DNA from: Paenacidovorax caeni
Lineage (GTDB): Bacteria > Pseudomonadota > Gammaproteobacteria > Burkholderiales > Burkholderiaceae_C
Assembly (NCBI RefSeq): GCF_001298675.1
Contig: NZ_CYIG01000024.1
Location: 1-52,338 of the forward strand
Direction: 5' to 3'
DNA: 52,338 nucleotides
How positions within the stretch are numbered: position 1 is the stretch's first letter; every line of letters starts with the position of its first letter. Both the position numbers and the translations under genes were made by a program. Positions 8,559-16,099 of this stretch are shown in pieces. The notes below the pieces were generated by a model, which did no database searches, was not told where the DNA came from, and worked only from the letters and a program-made list of their open reading frames with translations.

Positions 8559-9566
8559 ATGTCCTATGCCCCGCTCTCTCGCCGCCGCTGCCTCCAGGCG
8601 CTGGCCCTGGGTGGGCTGGCGCAGCGGGCGCGCGCGCAGGCCCGGGTCACCATCCGCCTGTCGCACGTGGTGGCGCGGCAAACGCCCAAGGGGCTGGCGC
8701 TGGAGCGCTTTGGCGAGCTGGTGCGCGCACGCAGCCAAGGGCGCATCGACGTCGTGGTGTACCCCAACTCGCTGCTGTTCGGCGACGCCGACGAGATGCA
8801 GGCGCTGCAGCTGGGCGCGGTGGACATGCTGGCGCCGTCGCTCTCCAAGTTCGGGCGCATTGGTTTCCCTGAATTCGAACTGTTTGACCTGCCGTTCCTG
8901 TTCGAGACGCGTGAGCAGGTGTACCGTGCCATGCAGGGAGCGCTGGGGCAGGCGCTGCTGGCAGGGCTGGCGCGCCAGCGCATGGTAGGGCTTGGCTACC
9001 TGGACAACGGCTTCAAGCACATGAGTGCCAACCGCCCGCTGCTGGCACCGCACCACTTTGCCGGGCTGCGCATGCGCGTACAGGGCTCGCGCGTGATCGC
9101 GCACCAGATGCGCGCACTGGGCGCGCGGCCCGTAGTGCTGGATTTTGGCGAGACGCGCCGCGCCCTGGCCATGGGGGTGGTGGACGGTACGGAAAACCCC
9201 ATCTCCAACTTCTGGACCCAGCGCATGCACGAGGTGCAAACGCACCTGAGCCTGACGCACCACGGCTACCTGGGGTATGCGGTGGTGGTGCACCAGCGCT
9301 TCTGGGCGAATCTGGCCGGCCCGGACCGCCAGCTCGTGGCCGCAGCGCTGGAGGAGGCGCTGGCTTGGGGTAACGCCATTGCCCGCAGCGAGAACGAGCA
9401 GGCCTTGGCCACCCTGCGCGAAAGTGGCGGCATTCATATCCATGCCCCCAGCGCGGCGCAGCGCCAGCAGCTGCGCGCGGCCACCGCCGCGGTGTACCAG
9501 GGGCTGGAGCGGCGCATTGGCCGCCAGTGGCTCGACCAGGTTCAACACGACCGAAGCACGGGATAA
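8559..9566 (+). CDS. TRAP transporter solute-binding protein, DctP-like paralogue
   Basis: A 335-residue periplasmic binding protein with an N-terminal twin-arginine-like or Sec signal (SRRRCLQALALGG, cleavage near ARAQA). It shares blocks with the second DctP 100 bases downstream: SHVVA..TPKG, EM.ALQLG.V.MLAPSL.KFG, F.LPF.F, DNGFK, and VVDGTEN followed by the HHGYLGYA region. Its position between the sensor kinase and the complete dctPQM set suggests either a second binding protein for the same permease or a periplasmic accessory that presents ligand to the kinase. The ATG at 8559 lies 97 bases from the divergent kinase start. Confidence 0.88.
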   Translation: MSYAPLSRRRCLQALALGGLAQRARAQARVTIRLSHVVARQTPKGLALERFGELVRARSQGRIDVVVYPNSLLFGDADEMQALQLGAVDMLAPSLSKFGRIGFPEFELFDLPFLFETREQVYRAMQGALGQALLAGLARQRMVGLGYLDNGFKHMSANRPLLAPHHFAGLRMRVQGSRVIAHQMRALGARPVVLDFGETRRALAMGVVDGTENPISNFWTQRMHEVQTHLSLTHHGYLGYAVVVHQRFWANLAGPDRQLVAAALEEALAWGNAIARSENEQALATLRESGGIHIHAPSAAQRQQLRAATAAVYQGLERRIGRQWLDQVQHDRSTG

Positions 9567-9567
9567 A

Positions 9568-9596
9568 GGGTTAACCCTAGCTGTGGAACGCCACAG
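9568..9596. promoter_or_regulatory. Two adjacent palindromes upstream of dctP (candidate operator)
   Basis: GGGTTAACCC at 9568-9577 is a perfect 10-base palindrome. CTGTGG-AACG-CCACAG at 9581-9596 is a perfect 6-base inverted repeat. Both lie 70-95 bases before the dctP start. A further CTAACCCTT occurs just before the ribosome site. These are plausible binding sites for the FixJ-type regulator encoded nearby. The stem at 9581-9596 overlaps the end of the upstream gene region, so a weak terminator role is also possible. Confidence 0.4.
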
Positions 9597-9664
9597 TTAC
9601 GCGGGAGGCGCGCCGGGCATACAGTCCGCGCCGTTGTGATTTCTAACCCTTGAAGGAGACTCCC

Positions 9665-10669
9665 ATGCAATTTCCCGTCAAGAAAATTTTGGCCTGCGCG
9701 CTGCTGGCCGTAGGCGCCAGCCTGGCCCAGGCGCAGACCGTCATCAAGTTCAGCCACGTCGTGGCGCAGGACACCCCCAAGGGCAAGGCTGCCGAGTTCT
9801 TTGCCAAGAAGGCCAATGAGCTGACCAAGGGCAAGGTCAAGGTCGAGGTGTACGCCAACAGCGCGCTGTACAAGGACAAGGAAGAGATGGAAGCGCTGCA
9901 GCTCGGCTCGGTGCAGATGCTGGCACCGTCTCTGGCCAAGTTCGGCCCGCTGGGCGTGAAGGAGTTCGAAGTGTTCGATCTGCCCTTCATCTTCGACAAC
10001 CGCGACGATCTGCACAAGGTGACGAACGGCCCCGTGGGTGCCAAGCTGCTGAAGAAGCTGGAGTCGCGTGGCATCACCGGCCTGGCCTACTGGGACAACG
10101 GCTTCAAGGTCTTCTCGGCCAACAAGCCGCTCAAGACCGTGGCCGACTACAAGGGCCTGAAGTACCGCATCCAGTCCTCCAAGGTGCTGGAAGAGGAAAT
10201 CCGCGCGCTGGGCGGCATGCCGCAGGTGATCGCTTTCGGCGAAACCTACCAGGCCCTGCAGACTGGCGTGGTGGACGGCACCGAGAACCCGCCCTCCAAC
10301 TTCTACACGCAGAAGATGCACGAGGTGCAGAAGCACGTCAGCATGACCAACCACGGCTACCTGGGCTACGCAGTGATCGTCAACAAGAAGTTCTGGGATG
10401 GCTTGCCCGCCGACGTGCGTGAACAGCTGAACGACGCGATGCGCCAGGCCACAGCCTATGCCAACCAGATCGCGCAGGACGAGAACGACCAGTCGATGGA
10501 AGCGGTCAAGAAGAGCGGCAAGACCACCATCTACACGCCCACCGCCGAGGAACGCCTGGCGCTGAAGAAGGCCCTGGTGCCGGTGCACAACAAGATGTCC
10601 AGCCGGATTGGCAAGGACACCATCCAGGACGTGTACCAGGCCACGGGCTTCGATCCTTCCAAGCTCTGA
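9665..10669 (+). CDS. dctP: TRAP C4-dicarboxylate solute-binding protein DctP
   Basis: A 334-residue periplasmic receptor with a Sec signal peptide (MQFPVKKILACALLAVGAS, cleavage after AQA). It has the TRAP-binding-protein signature, including the substrate-carboxylate Arg region KGLKYRIQSSK, FGETYQALQTGVVDGTENP and the tail MTNHGYLGYAVIVNK. It captures the substrate, probably succinate, malate or fumarate, for DctQM. The ATG at 9665 has AAGGAG at 9652-9657; the frame also offers an ATG at 9650, which lies before the ribosome site and is rejected. dctQ and dctM follow after a hairpin-rich spacer. Confidence 0.93.
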   Translation: MQFPVKKILACALLAVGASLAQAQTVIKFSHVVAQDTPKGKAAEFFAKKANELTKGKVKVEVYANSALYKDKEEMEALQLGSVQMLAPSLAKFGPLGVKEFEVFDLPFIFDNRDDLHKVTNGPVGAKLLKKLESRGITGLAYWDNGFKVFSANKPLKTVADYKGLKYRIQSSKVLEEEIRALGGMPQVIAFGETYQALQTGVVDGTENPPSNFYTQKMHEVQKHVSMTNHGYLGYAVIVNKKFWDGLPADVREQLNDAMRQATAYANQIAQDENDQSMEAVKKSGKTTIYTPTAEERLALKKALVPVHNKMSSRIGKDTIQDVYQATGFDPSKL

Positions 10670-10685
10670 TCTCCTGAAACACCGG

Positions 10686-10754
10686 CCGGGGTGTAGCGCA
10701 ACGCCCCGGTCTGGGGGTGGCACCTGCCTCCGGGGATGCCCGGCGGTGCCACCC
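10686..10754 (+). promoter_or_regulatory. Two strong hairpins between dctP and dctQ
   Basis: Stem 1 pairs CCGGGGTG (10686-10693) with CGCCCCGG (10702-10709), with one G-U pair. Stem 2 pairs GGGTGGCACC (10715-10724) with GGTGCCACCC (10745-10754), a perfect ten-base stem. No T-tract follows. Position and strength fit mRNA-stabilising or attenuating structures that let the binding protein be made in excess over the membrane subunits, as known for other binding-protein operons. That role is an inference. Confidence 0.6.
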
Positions 10755-10804
10755 ACTGTGCGCCTTCGGGGTGCACTGCGCACTGATCTCTACGGAGAAC
10801 CTCC

Positions 10805-11482
10805 ATGAAATTCCTCAATCACCTGGAAGAGTGGCTTATCACCTTCCTGATGGGCGCTGCCACGCTCATCGTCTTCGTTTCTGTGGTCCACCGCTATGCA
10901 GCCGGCTTTGATGTGCCGGGCCTGCAAGACTGGCTGCTGTCCATCAACATGACCTGGGCGCAGGAGCTGACCATCATCATGTTCGTGTGGATGGCCAAGT
11001 TTGGTGCTGCCTACGGGGTGCGCACCGGCATCCACGTGGGCGTGGACGTGCTCATCAACCGCCTGAGCGTTGCGGCCCGCCACAAGTTCATCATCCTGGG
11101 GCTGTGCGCCGGGGCTCTGTTCACCGGCATCGTGGCCACCATGGGCGCCACGTTTGTCTGGGAAAACGGTGCGCACTACGCCGTCTTCAAGTTTCTGGGC
11201 ATGAACGTGGACGCCCTCATTGAAGGCCCGACCACCCCTGACCTGGAATGGCCGACCTGGGGGGTCTACAGCGCCATTCCCTTTGGCAGCAGCCTGATGT
11301 GCTTCCGCTTCCTGCAGGTGCTGGTGGGCTTCATCCGCACCGGCGATCTGCCGCACCACGACCATGGCCACGTCGATGGCCTGGACGACGAAGAAGCACC
11401 GGCGCAGGACTACAACCCCTATGCCATGCGTGACAACCTGCATCCCGACGAAACCGACCACAGCGCAGGGGCCAAGAAATGA
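10805..11482 (+). CDS. dctQ: TRAP transporter small permease DctQ
   Basis: A 225-residue integral membrane protein with four predicted helices (for example ITFLMGAATLIVFVSVV near the start, ELTIIMFVWMAKFGAAYGV, and FIILGLCAGALFTGIVATMGATFV). It has the DctQ-family WAQE segment before helix 2. The C-terminal tail is hydrophilic and His/Asp-rich (HHDHGHVDGLDDEE), longer than in minimal DctQ proteins. It pairs with DctM to form the TRAP membrane unit. GAGAACCTCC precedes the ATG. The stop overlaps the dctM start by four bases. Confidence 0.92.
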   Translation: MKFLNHLEEWLITFLMGAATLIVFVSVVHRYAAGFDVPGLQDWLLSINMTWAQELTIIMFVWMAKFGAAYGVRTGIHVGVDVLINRLSVAARHKFIILGLCAGALFTGIVATMGATFVWENGAHYAVFKFLGMNVDALIEGPTTPDLEWPTWGVYSAIPFGSSLMCFRFLQVLVGFIRTGDLPHHDHGHVDGLDDEEAPAQDYNPYAMRDNLHPDETDHSAGAKK

Positions 11483-12762
11483 ACGCCGCCATCATCTTCA
11501 TCATCCTCACCGTGCTGATGCTCACCGGCATGCCGGTGTCCATCTCGCTCGGTCTGACGGTTCTCACCTTCCTGTTCGGCTTTACGGATGTGCCGCTGGA
11601 ATCGGTGGCGCTCAAGCTGTTCACGGGCATCGAGAAGTTCGAGATCATGGCGATCCCGTTCTTCATCCTGGCGGGTAACTTCCTCACCCACGGGGGTGTT
11701 GCCAAGCGCATGATCAACTTCGCCACCGCCATGGTGGGCCACTGGTACGGTGGCCTGGGGCTGGGCGGGGTGCTGGCCTGTGCACTGTTTGCTGCCGTCT
11801 CGGGCTCCAGCCCGGCCACGGTGGTGGCCATCGGCTCCATCTTGCTGCCCGCCATGGTCAAGGCGGGCTTTCCCAACCGCTTCGGCGCGGGGGTGATCAC
11901 CACCTCGGGCGCCCTGGGCATCCTGATCCCGCCGTCTATCGTGATGGTGATGTACTCCGTGGCCACCAACACCTCGGTGGGCGCGCTGTTCATGGCCGGC
12001 GTGGTGCCGGGCCTGGTGCTGGCGGCGGTGCTGGGTGGCGTGACCTGGTGGCGTGCGCGCAAGTACAACTACCCGCGCCTGCCCAAGGCCACCTGGGGCG
12101 AGCGCTGGACGGCCTTCCGCAAGTCGGCCTGGGGCCTGTTCCTGATCGTGGTGGTGATGGGCGGTATCTATACCGGCATGTTCACGCCCACCGAGGCAGC
12201 GGCCATGAGCGCGGTGTACGCCTTCGTGGTGGCCGTGTTCATCTACAAGGACATGAGCCTCAAGGACGTGCCCAAGGTGCTGCTGAACTCGGCCAACATG
12301 AGCGCCATGCTGCTGTACATCATCACCAACGCGGTGCTGTTCAGCTTCATCATGACCAACGAGAACATCCCGCAGGCCCTGGCCGACTGGATGCTCAGCA
12401 ACGGCATGGGGGTGATCACCTTCTTGCTGGCCGTGAACGTGATCCTGCTGCTGGCGGGCAACTTCATGGAGCCGTCGTCGATCATGCTGATCTTCGCGCC
12501 CATCCTGTTCCCGGTGGCCATGAAGCTGGGGATCGACCCGGTGCACTTCGGCATCATCATGGTGGTGAACATGGAGGTCGGCATGTGCCACCCGCCCGTG
12601 GGCCTGAACCTGTACGTGGCCTCGGGCATCACCAAGATGGGCATCACCGAGCTGACGGTGGCCGTATGGCCCTGGCTGCTGGCGATGCTGGGCTTCCTGG
12701 TTGTGGTCACCTACTGGCCGGGCCTGAGCCTGTGGTTCCCGCGCTGGCTGGGGATGCTCTAG
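11479..12762 (+). CDS. dctM: TRAP transporter large permease DctM
   Basis: A 427-residue ion-transporter-superfamily protein with about twelve hydrophobic segments. Family blocks visible are LTGMPVSISLGLTVLTF, FFILAGNFLTHGGVAKR, FAAVSGSSPATVVAIGSI, GVITTSGALGILIPPSI, and GMCHPPVGLNLYVASGI near the end. It carries the cation-coupled transport path and works with DctP and DctQ. Its start overlaps dctQ (ATGA), and its stop is only two bases before the next gene, so all three are one translational unit. Confidence 0.93.
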   Translation: MNAAIIFIILTVLMLTGMPVSISLGLTVLTFLFGFTDVPLESVALKLFTGIEKFEIMAIPFFILAGNFLTHGGVAKRMINFATAMVGHWYGGLGLGGVLACALFAAVSGSSPATVVAIGSILLPAMVKAGFPNRFGAGVITTSGALGILIPPSIVMVMYSVATNTSVGALFMAGVVPGLVLAAVLGGVTWWRARKYNYPRLPKATWGERWTAFRKSAWGLFLIVVVMGGIYTGMFTPTEAAAMSAVYAFVVAVFIYKDMSLKDVPKVLLNSANMSAMLLYIITNAVLFSFIMTNENIPQALADWMLSNGMGVITFLLAVNVILLLAGNFMEPSSIMLIFAPILFPVAMKLGIDPVHFGIIMVVNMEVGMCHPPVGLNLYVASGITKMGITELTVAVWPWLLAMLGFLVVVTYWPGLSLWFPRWLGML

Positions 12763-12764
12763 CC

Positions 12765-13874
12765 ATGTGGCGCCACGCACGGCGGTTGGCGCTGGCGGTG
12801 GCCCTGGGCCTGGCGGCCCAGGCTGCCACGGCCCAGATTCGCATCGGGCAGACGGTGGGCGTGACCGGCGCGGTCGCCGCCACCGTCAAGGAATCGATGC
12901 TCGGCGCGCAGCTGTACCTCGATGCCGTCAACGCCAAGGGCGGCGTGGCCGGAGAGAAGATCGAGGTCATCACGCTGGACGACGCCTTCGACGTGCGCAA
13001 GGCCGAGGCCAATGCCCGCGTGCTGATCGAGGAGCGCGGCGTGGTGGCTCTGTTCATGAGCCGGGGCACACCGCATACCGAGGCCATCAACACGGTGCTG
13101 GAGCAGCACCGCGTACCCATGGTGGGCCCCTCCACGGGCGCCATCGTGCTGCACCAGCCGGTCAAGCCCTACATCTTCCACGTGCGCGCCACCTACCAGC
13201 GCGAGGCCCGGCATGCCATGGCGCACCTGCTGTCCGTGGGCATCACGCGTGTGGCGGTGGTGCACGTGGACGACAGCTTTGGCGCCGACGGTCTGGAGGG
13301 CGCGCGCCAGGGGCTGCAGCAGGGCCGCCTGGAGCCCGTGGCCGTGGCCAAGTTCGACCGTGCCAAGCCTGACTTCGCACCGCTGCTGCCCACGCTCAAG
13401 GCGGCCGCGCCGCAGGCGGTGCTGGTCATCGGCTCGGGCACGGCGGTGGTTGAGGGCATTCGCAGCCTGAAGGCGGCCGGCATTGGCGGGCAGCACCTGA
13501 CGCTCTCCAACAATGCCTCGGAAGGCTTCGTCAAACTGCTGGGCGCCGACGCCAAGGGCGTGGTGGTGAGCCAGGTCATGCCGTCGAGCCTGAACTTCGG
13601 CCTGGTGCGCGAAGCCACGCAACTGGCCAAGGCGCGCGGGCTGGACGATGTGAGCCCGGCCATGCTGGAAGGCTTCGCCGCCGCCAAGGTACTGGTTGAA
13701 GGCCTGCGCCGCGCGGCGCCCCGCATCACACGGGCCAGCCTGCACCAGGCGCTGGACACCCTGGGGCGCTACGACCTGGGTGGGCTGGCGCTGGAGTACA
13801 CCCCGGCCCGGCATTCGGGACTGGAGTACGCCGACCTGTCCATTGTCGCTGCCAACGGCAAGTTCAGGCGTTGA
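12765..13874 (+). CDS. ABC-type branched-chain amino acid (LivJ-like) substrate-binding protein
   Basis: A 369-residue periplasmic protein with a clear signal peptide (RRLALAVALGLAAQAATA, cut before QIRIG). The type I periplasmic fold of the LivJ/Peripla_BP_6 family is visible: GQTVGVTGAVAATVKESMLGAQLYLDAVNAKGGVAGEKIE, YIFHVRATYQREA, and LEGFAAAKVLVEGL. No ABC permease or ATPase lies nearby. Instead it starts two bases after the dctM stop, so it is co-expressed with the TRAP system. It may serve a distant ABC transporter or act as an extra sensor or scavenger. It is followed by a family 1 repeat at a convergent end. Confidence 0.88.
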   Translation: MWRHARRLALAVALGLAAQAATAQIRIGQTVGVTGAVAATVKESMLGAQLYLDAVNAKGGVAGEKIEVITLDDAFDVRKAEANARVLIEERGVVALFMSRGTPHTEAINTVLEQHRVPMVGPSTGAIVLHQPVKPYIFHVRATYQREARHAMAHLLSVGITRVAVVHVDDSFGADGLEGARQGLQQGRLEPVAVAKFDRAKPDFAPLLPTLKAAAPQAVLVIGSGTAVVEGIRSLKAAGIGGQHLTLSNNASEGFVKLLGADAKGVVVSQVMPSSLNFGLVREATQLAKARGLDDVSPAMLEGFAAAKVLVEGLRRAAPRITRASLHQALDTLGRYDLGGLALEYTPARHSGLEYADLSIVAANGKFRR

Positions 13875-13881
13875 TGCTTTT

Positions 13882-13930
13882 AAATTGATAGCTGCCAGCG
13901 CTTTCTGGATAAGCGCTGGCAGCTTATTTT
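13882..13930. repeat. Family 1 intergenic palindromic repeat, copy 3 (convergent junction)
   Basis: This is the most symmetrical copy: AGCTGCCAGCGCTT pairs with AAGCGCTGGCAGCT around TCTGGAT, flanked by A- and T-rich ends. It is the only sequence between two convergent genes (binding protein and soxZ), so it is very likely a bidirectional terminator. Confidence 0.8.
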
Positions 13931-13940
13931 GCTTCAAAGA

Positions 13941-14270
13941 TCAGCTGACGCTGATGGCCTTGCTGGCGCTCGCCGTCTGGCCTGTGTCGTCCTTCCAGTG
14001 CAGGCGCAGCTCGCCGCTCTCGCGTGCGAGAAAGGTGAACTCGATGTAGGGGTTCTGCGAGATGGAAATGCCCGGCTCCCAGGCGAACAGCAGGGCCGTA
14101 CCCAGGTGCGCCTCGAAACGCGTGACGATGTTGCGCGGGCGGATCTTGCCGGCCTCGTCTTGGCGCAGACCGCTTTCCATCACGTGTTCGATCTGCGCGC
14201 GCACGCGCAGCACCTCGCCCTTCTTGGGGCTGGCGTTGCTGATCCAGACGCGGGGTGGTTTCTGGTTCAT
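13941..14270 (-). CDS. soxZ: Sulfur-oxidation carrier subunit SoxZ
   Basis: A 109-residue protein with the SoxZ immunoglobulin-like fold. Marks are PRVWISNASPKKGEVLRVRAQIEHVMESG, which starts with the family's P-R-[VI] strand, and PYIEFTFLARESGELRLHWKDDTG near the end. SoxZ pairs with SoxY to form the periplasmic carrier of the sulfur intermediate. It has no signal peptide of its own, as is usual, because it is co-exported with SoxY. It lies ten bases after soxY and is the last gene of the operon. Confidence 0.93.
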   Translation of the reverse strand: MNQKPPRVWISNASPKKGEVLRVRAQIEHVMESGLRQDEAGKIRPRNIVTRFEAHLGTALLFAWEPGISISQNPYIEFTFLARESGELRLHWKDDTGQTASASKAISVS

Positions 14271-14280
14271 GGGGTCGTCC

Positions 14281-14751
14281 TCACATGCCGCAGCCGCTGG
14301 CGGCCACCGTCACTGCGTGGCTGGCCGCGAGCAGCTTGCCGCTTTTCATGCGCGCCAGCGCGTGCACCGTCTGCGACTGCGACAGGCGCACGCGCACGGC
14401 GGCCTCGGCCGTGCCGGCCGCCGCCGTGAACTGCAGGCGGCAGGCCAGGGGCGCGGGGTTGAGGTCGGCCAGCACGATGATTTCCTCGCACCAGTCCTGC
14501 GCGGTGATCGGCAGCGTCACCTTGACCTTCACCGGCACGGCGGCCGGGTTGTCGGCCAGCGTGGGCACGTCCAGGTGCAGGCCTTCCGCCAGGGGCTTGC
14601 GCCCTTGGGTGAAATCGGCCATGGCCTTGCGGAACTCGGCCGGGTTCGGCGCCAGGGCCGCATTGCTCAGCGGCGTCTTGCTCTGCGGCTGGGCCAGAGC
14701 GGGGAAGGCCAGCGCGGCGGCGCTGGCGGCCATCAGGGTTCTGCGCTGCAT
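14281..14751 (-). CDS. soxY: Sulfur-carrier protein SoxY
   Basis: A 156-residue periplasmic protein with a twin-arginine signal (MQRRTLMAASAAALAF, cut after ALAQ). The C-terminus ends VAASGCGM, a variant of the canonical GGCGG swinging arm. The sulfur-binding cysteine is kept, at the third residue from the end. SoxY carries covalently bound sulfur on that cysteine. The ATG is three bases past the stop of the upstream flavoprotein gene. The changed residues around the cysteine are unusual and fit the 'SoxY without the full Sox complex' pattern seen next to flavocytochrome c genes. Confidence 0.92.
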   Translation of the reverse strand: MQRRTLMAASAAALAFPALAQPQSKTPLSNAALAPNPAEFRKAMADFTQGRKPLAEGLHLDVPTLADNPAAVPVKVKVTLPITAQDWCEEIIVLADLNPAPLACRLQFTAAAGTAEAAVRVRLSQSQTVHALARMKSGKLLAASHAVTVAASGCGM

Positions 14752-14755
14752 GGGC

Positions 14756-16099
14756 TCAGATGGCGAGGAAGTCGCTGAACTTGGAGCGCGCCCAGGCGAA
14801 GTCTTCCTTCACCAGGTCGGCCGAGCGTACGTCCATGTCGATCTGCGTCTGGTTGACCTGGCCCTTTGCATCGACCTCGTACTCGAACTTGACCGAGATT
14901 TCCTCCTGCGGCTCGGTGTTGACCATCATGTAGCAGAGGTTGTCGGGCAGCAGCGGCTTGATCTCCTGGCCCGCCACGCGCTGGGCGATGTACTTGGCAA
15001 CGATCTGGCCAATGAAGTTGGCCACATGCGCACTCTTGGGATAGTGGCCGAACTGGGGCGAGATGGCGCCCATCAGGTCGCCCACGAAGTACACGCTGTC
15101 GTCGCCGTTGGCGTGGAACAGGCGCTGGTGCATGTCGGCCCAGCCGGTGGGCTTGCCGGTGGTTGCGTCCTTGCCGATCAGGCCTGCGTGCCACACCATG
15201 TCGGCGGCCTGGTGCGGTGGCATCAGGATGGCCTCGTCAAACTTCAGCTCGCCGGCCGTGGTCTTGATGCGCTTGGCGAACGGGTCCACCTCCTGCACGC
15301 GCGCGTTGGGCACGTGGGTGATGATGTCCGGGTACAGCTCCTCGAATGCCTGCTTGTAGCCCACGCCGATGGGCGCGATCTTGGGCTTGGGGTCGAGGAT
15401 GACGATCTTGCCGGGGATCTTGTTCTTCTTGATGTGCGAGGCGATCAGGCAGGCACGCTCATAGGGCGAGGGCGGGCAGCGGTGCGGCGGCGGCGGCAGC
15501 GTCATCACCAGGGTGCCGCCCTTGAAGTCCTTCACGCGCTGCTTGAGCCCGAACATCTGCTGGTTGGGGATGTAGGCGCTGGCGAAGTGCCGGCGCGTGT
15601 GCTCGATGGCGCGCTGGTCGTCGCCATACCAGGCATCCCACGCATCGCGGATGCCGCCCGAGAGGATCAGGTAGTCGTACTCGACCAGGCCGTGCGAGGT
15701 GCGCACCAGCTTCTTGTCGCGCTCGAAGCCCGTCACCTCGGTCTGCAGCAGCGTGTAGCCGTACTTGTTGGCCGGGCGCAGCATGTCGTGCTGCACGAAG
15801 TCGGTGTTCACAATGTCCACCAGCCACTTGTTGCTCATGGGGCCGGACCAGAACGTGGGGTTGCGCTCCAGCACCACCACGTCGGAATTCGGGATCAGCT
15901 CGCGCAGGTAGCGCGCGGCCGTCAGGCCGCCCCAGCCGCCGCCGCAGATCACGATGCGTGGCGCCTTGCCCTGGCGCGGCAGGATGCGCGACTGCGGGCT
16001 GATGACGGCCGGTGCGGCCAGGGCCGGGCCGGCTACGGCGCCAGCCATGGCACCCATGGCGAGCGCGGGCGGGGTGATGAGGAAGCTACGTCGTTGCAT
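14756..16099 (-). CDS. Flavocytochrome c sulfide dehydrogenase-like flavoprotein (periplasmic)
   Basis: A 447-residue FAD protein of the FccB/SoxF/sulfide:quinone reductase family. It has a twin-arginine signal (MQRRSFLITPPALAMG), the Rossmann motif IVICGGGWGGLTAARYL, and the two cysteines expected for the redox disulfide (one in HRCPPSPYERA, one in NLCYMMV). The usual CPFSN segment is replaced by SGPMSNKW. It probably oxidises sulfide or a related sulfur compound and passes electrons to a c-type cytochrome. The ATG at 16097-16099 has AAGGAG upstream and overlaps the end of the YeeE gene by 14 bases. It is the second of two such flavoproteins in this operon. Confidence 0.85.
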   Translation of the reverse strand: MQRRSFLITPPALAMGAMAGAVAGPALAAPAVISPQSRILPRQGKAPRIVICGGGWGGLTAARYLRELIPNSDVVVLERNPTFWSGPMSNKWLVDIVNTDFVQHDMLRPANKYGYTLLQTEVTGFERDKKLVRTSHGLVEYDYLILSGGIRDAWDAWYGDDQRAIEHTRRHFASAYIPNQQMFGLKQRVKDFKGGTLVMTLPPPPHRCPPSPYERACLIASHIKKNKIPGKIVILDPKPKIAPIGVGYKQAFEELYPDIITHVPNARVQEVDPFAKRIKTTAGELKFDEAILMPPHQAADMVWHAGLIGKDATTGKPTGWADMHQRLFHANGDDSVYFVGDLMGAISPQFGHYPKSAHVANFIGQIVAKYIAQRVAGQEIKPLLPDNLCYMMVNTEPQEEISVKFEYEVDAKGQVNQTQIDMDVRSADLVKEDFAWARSKFSDFLAI

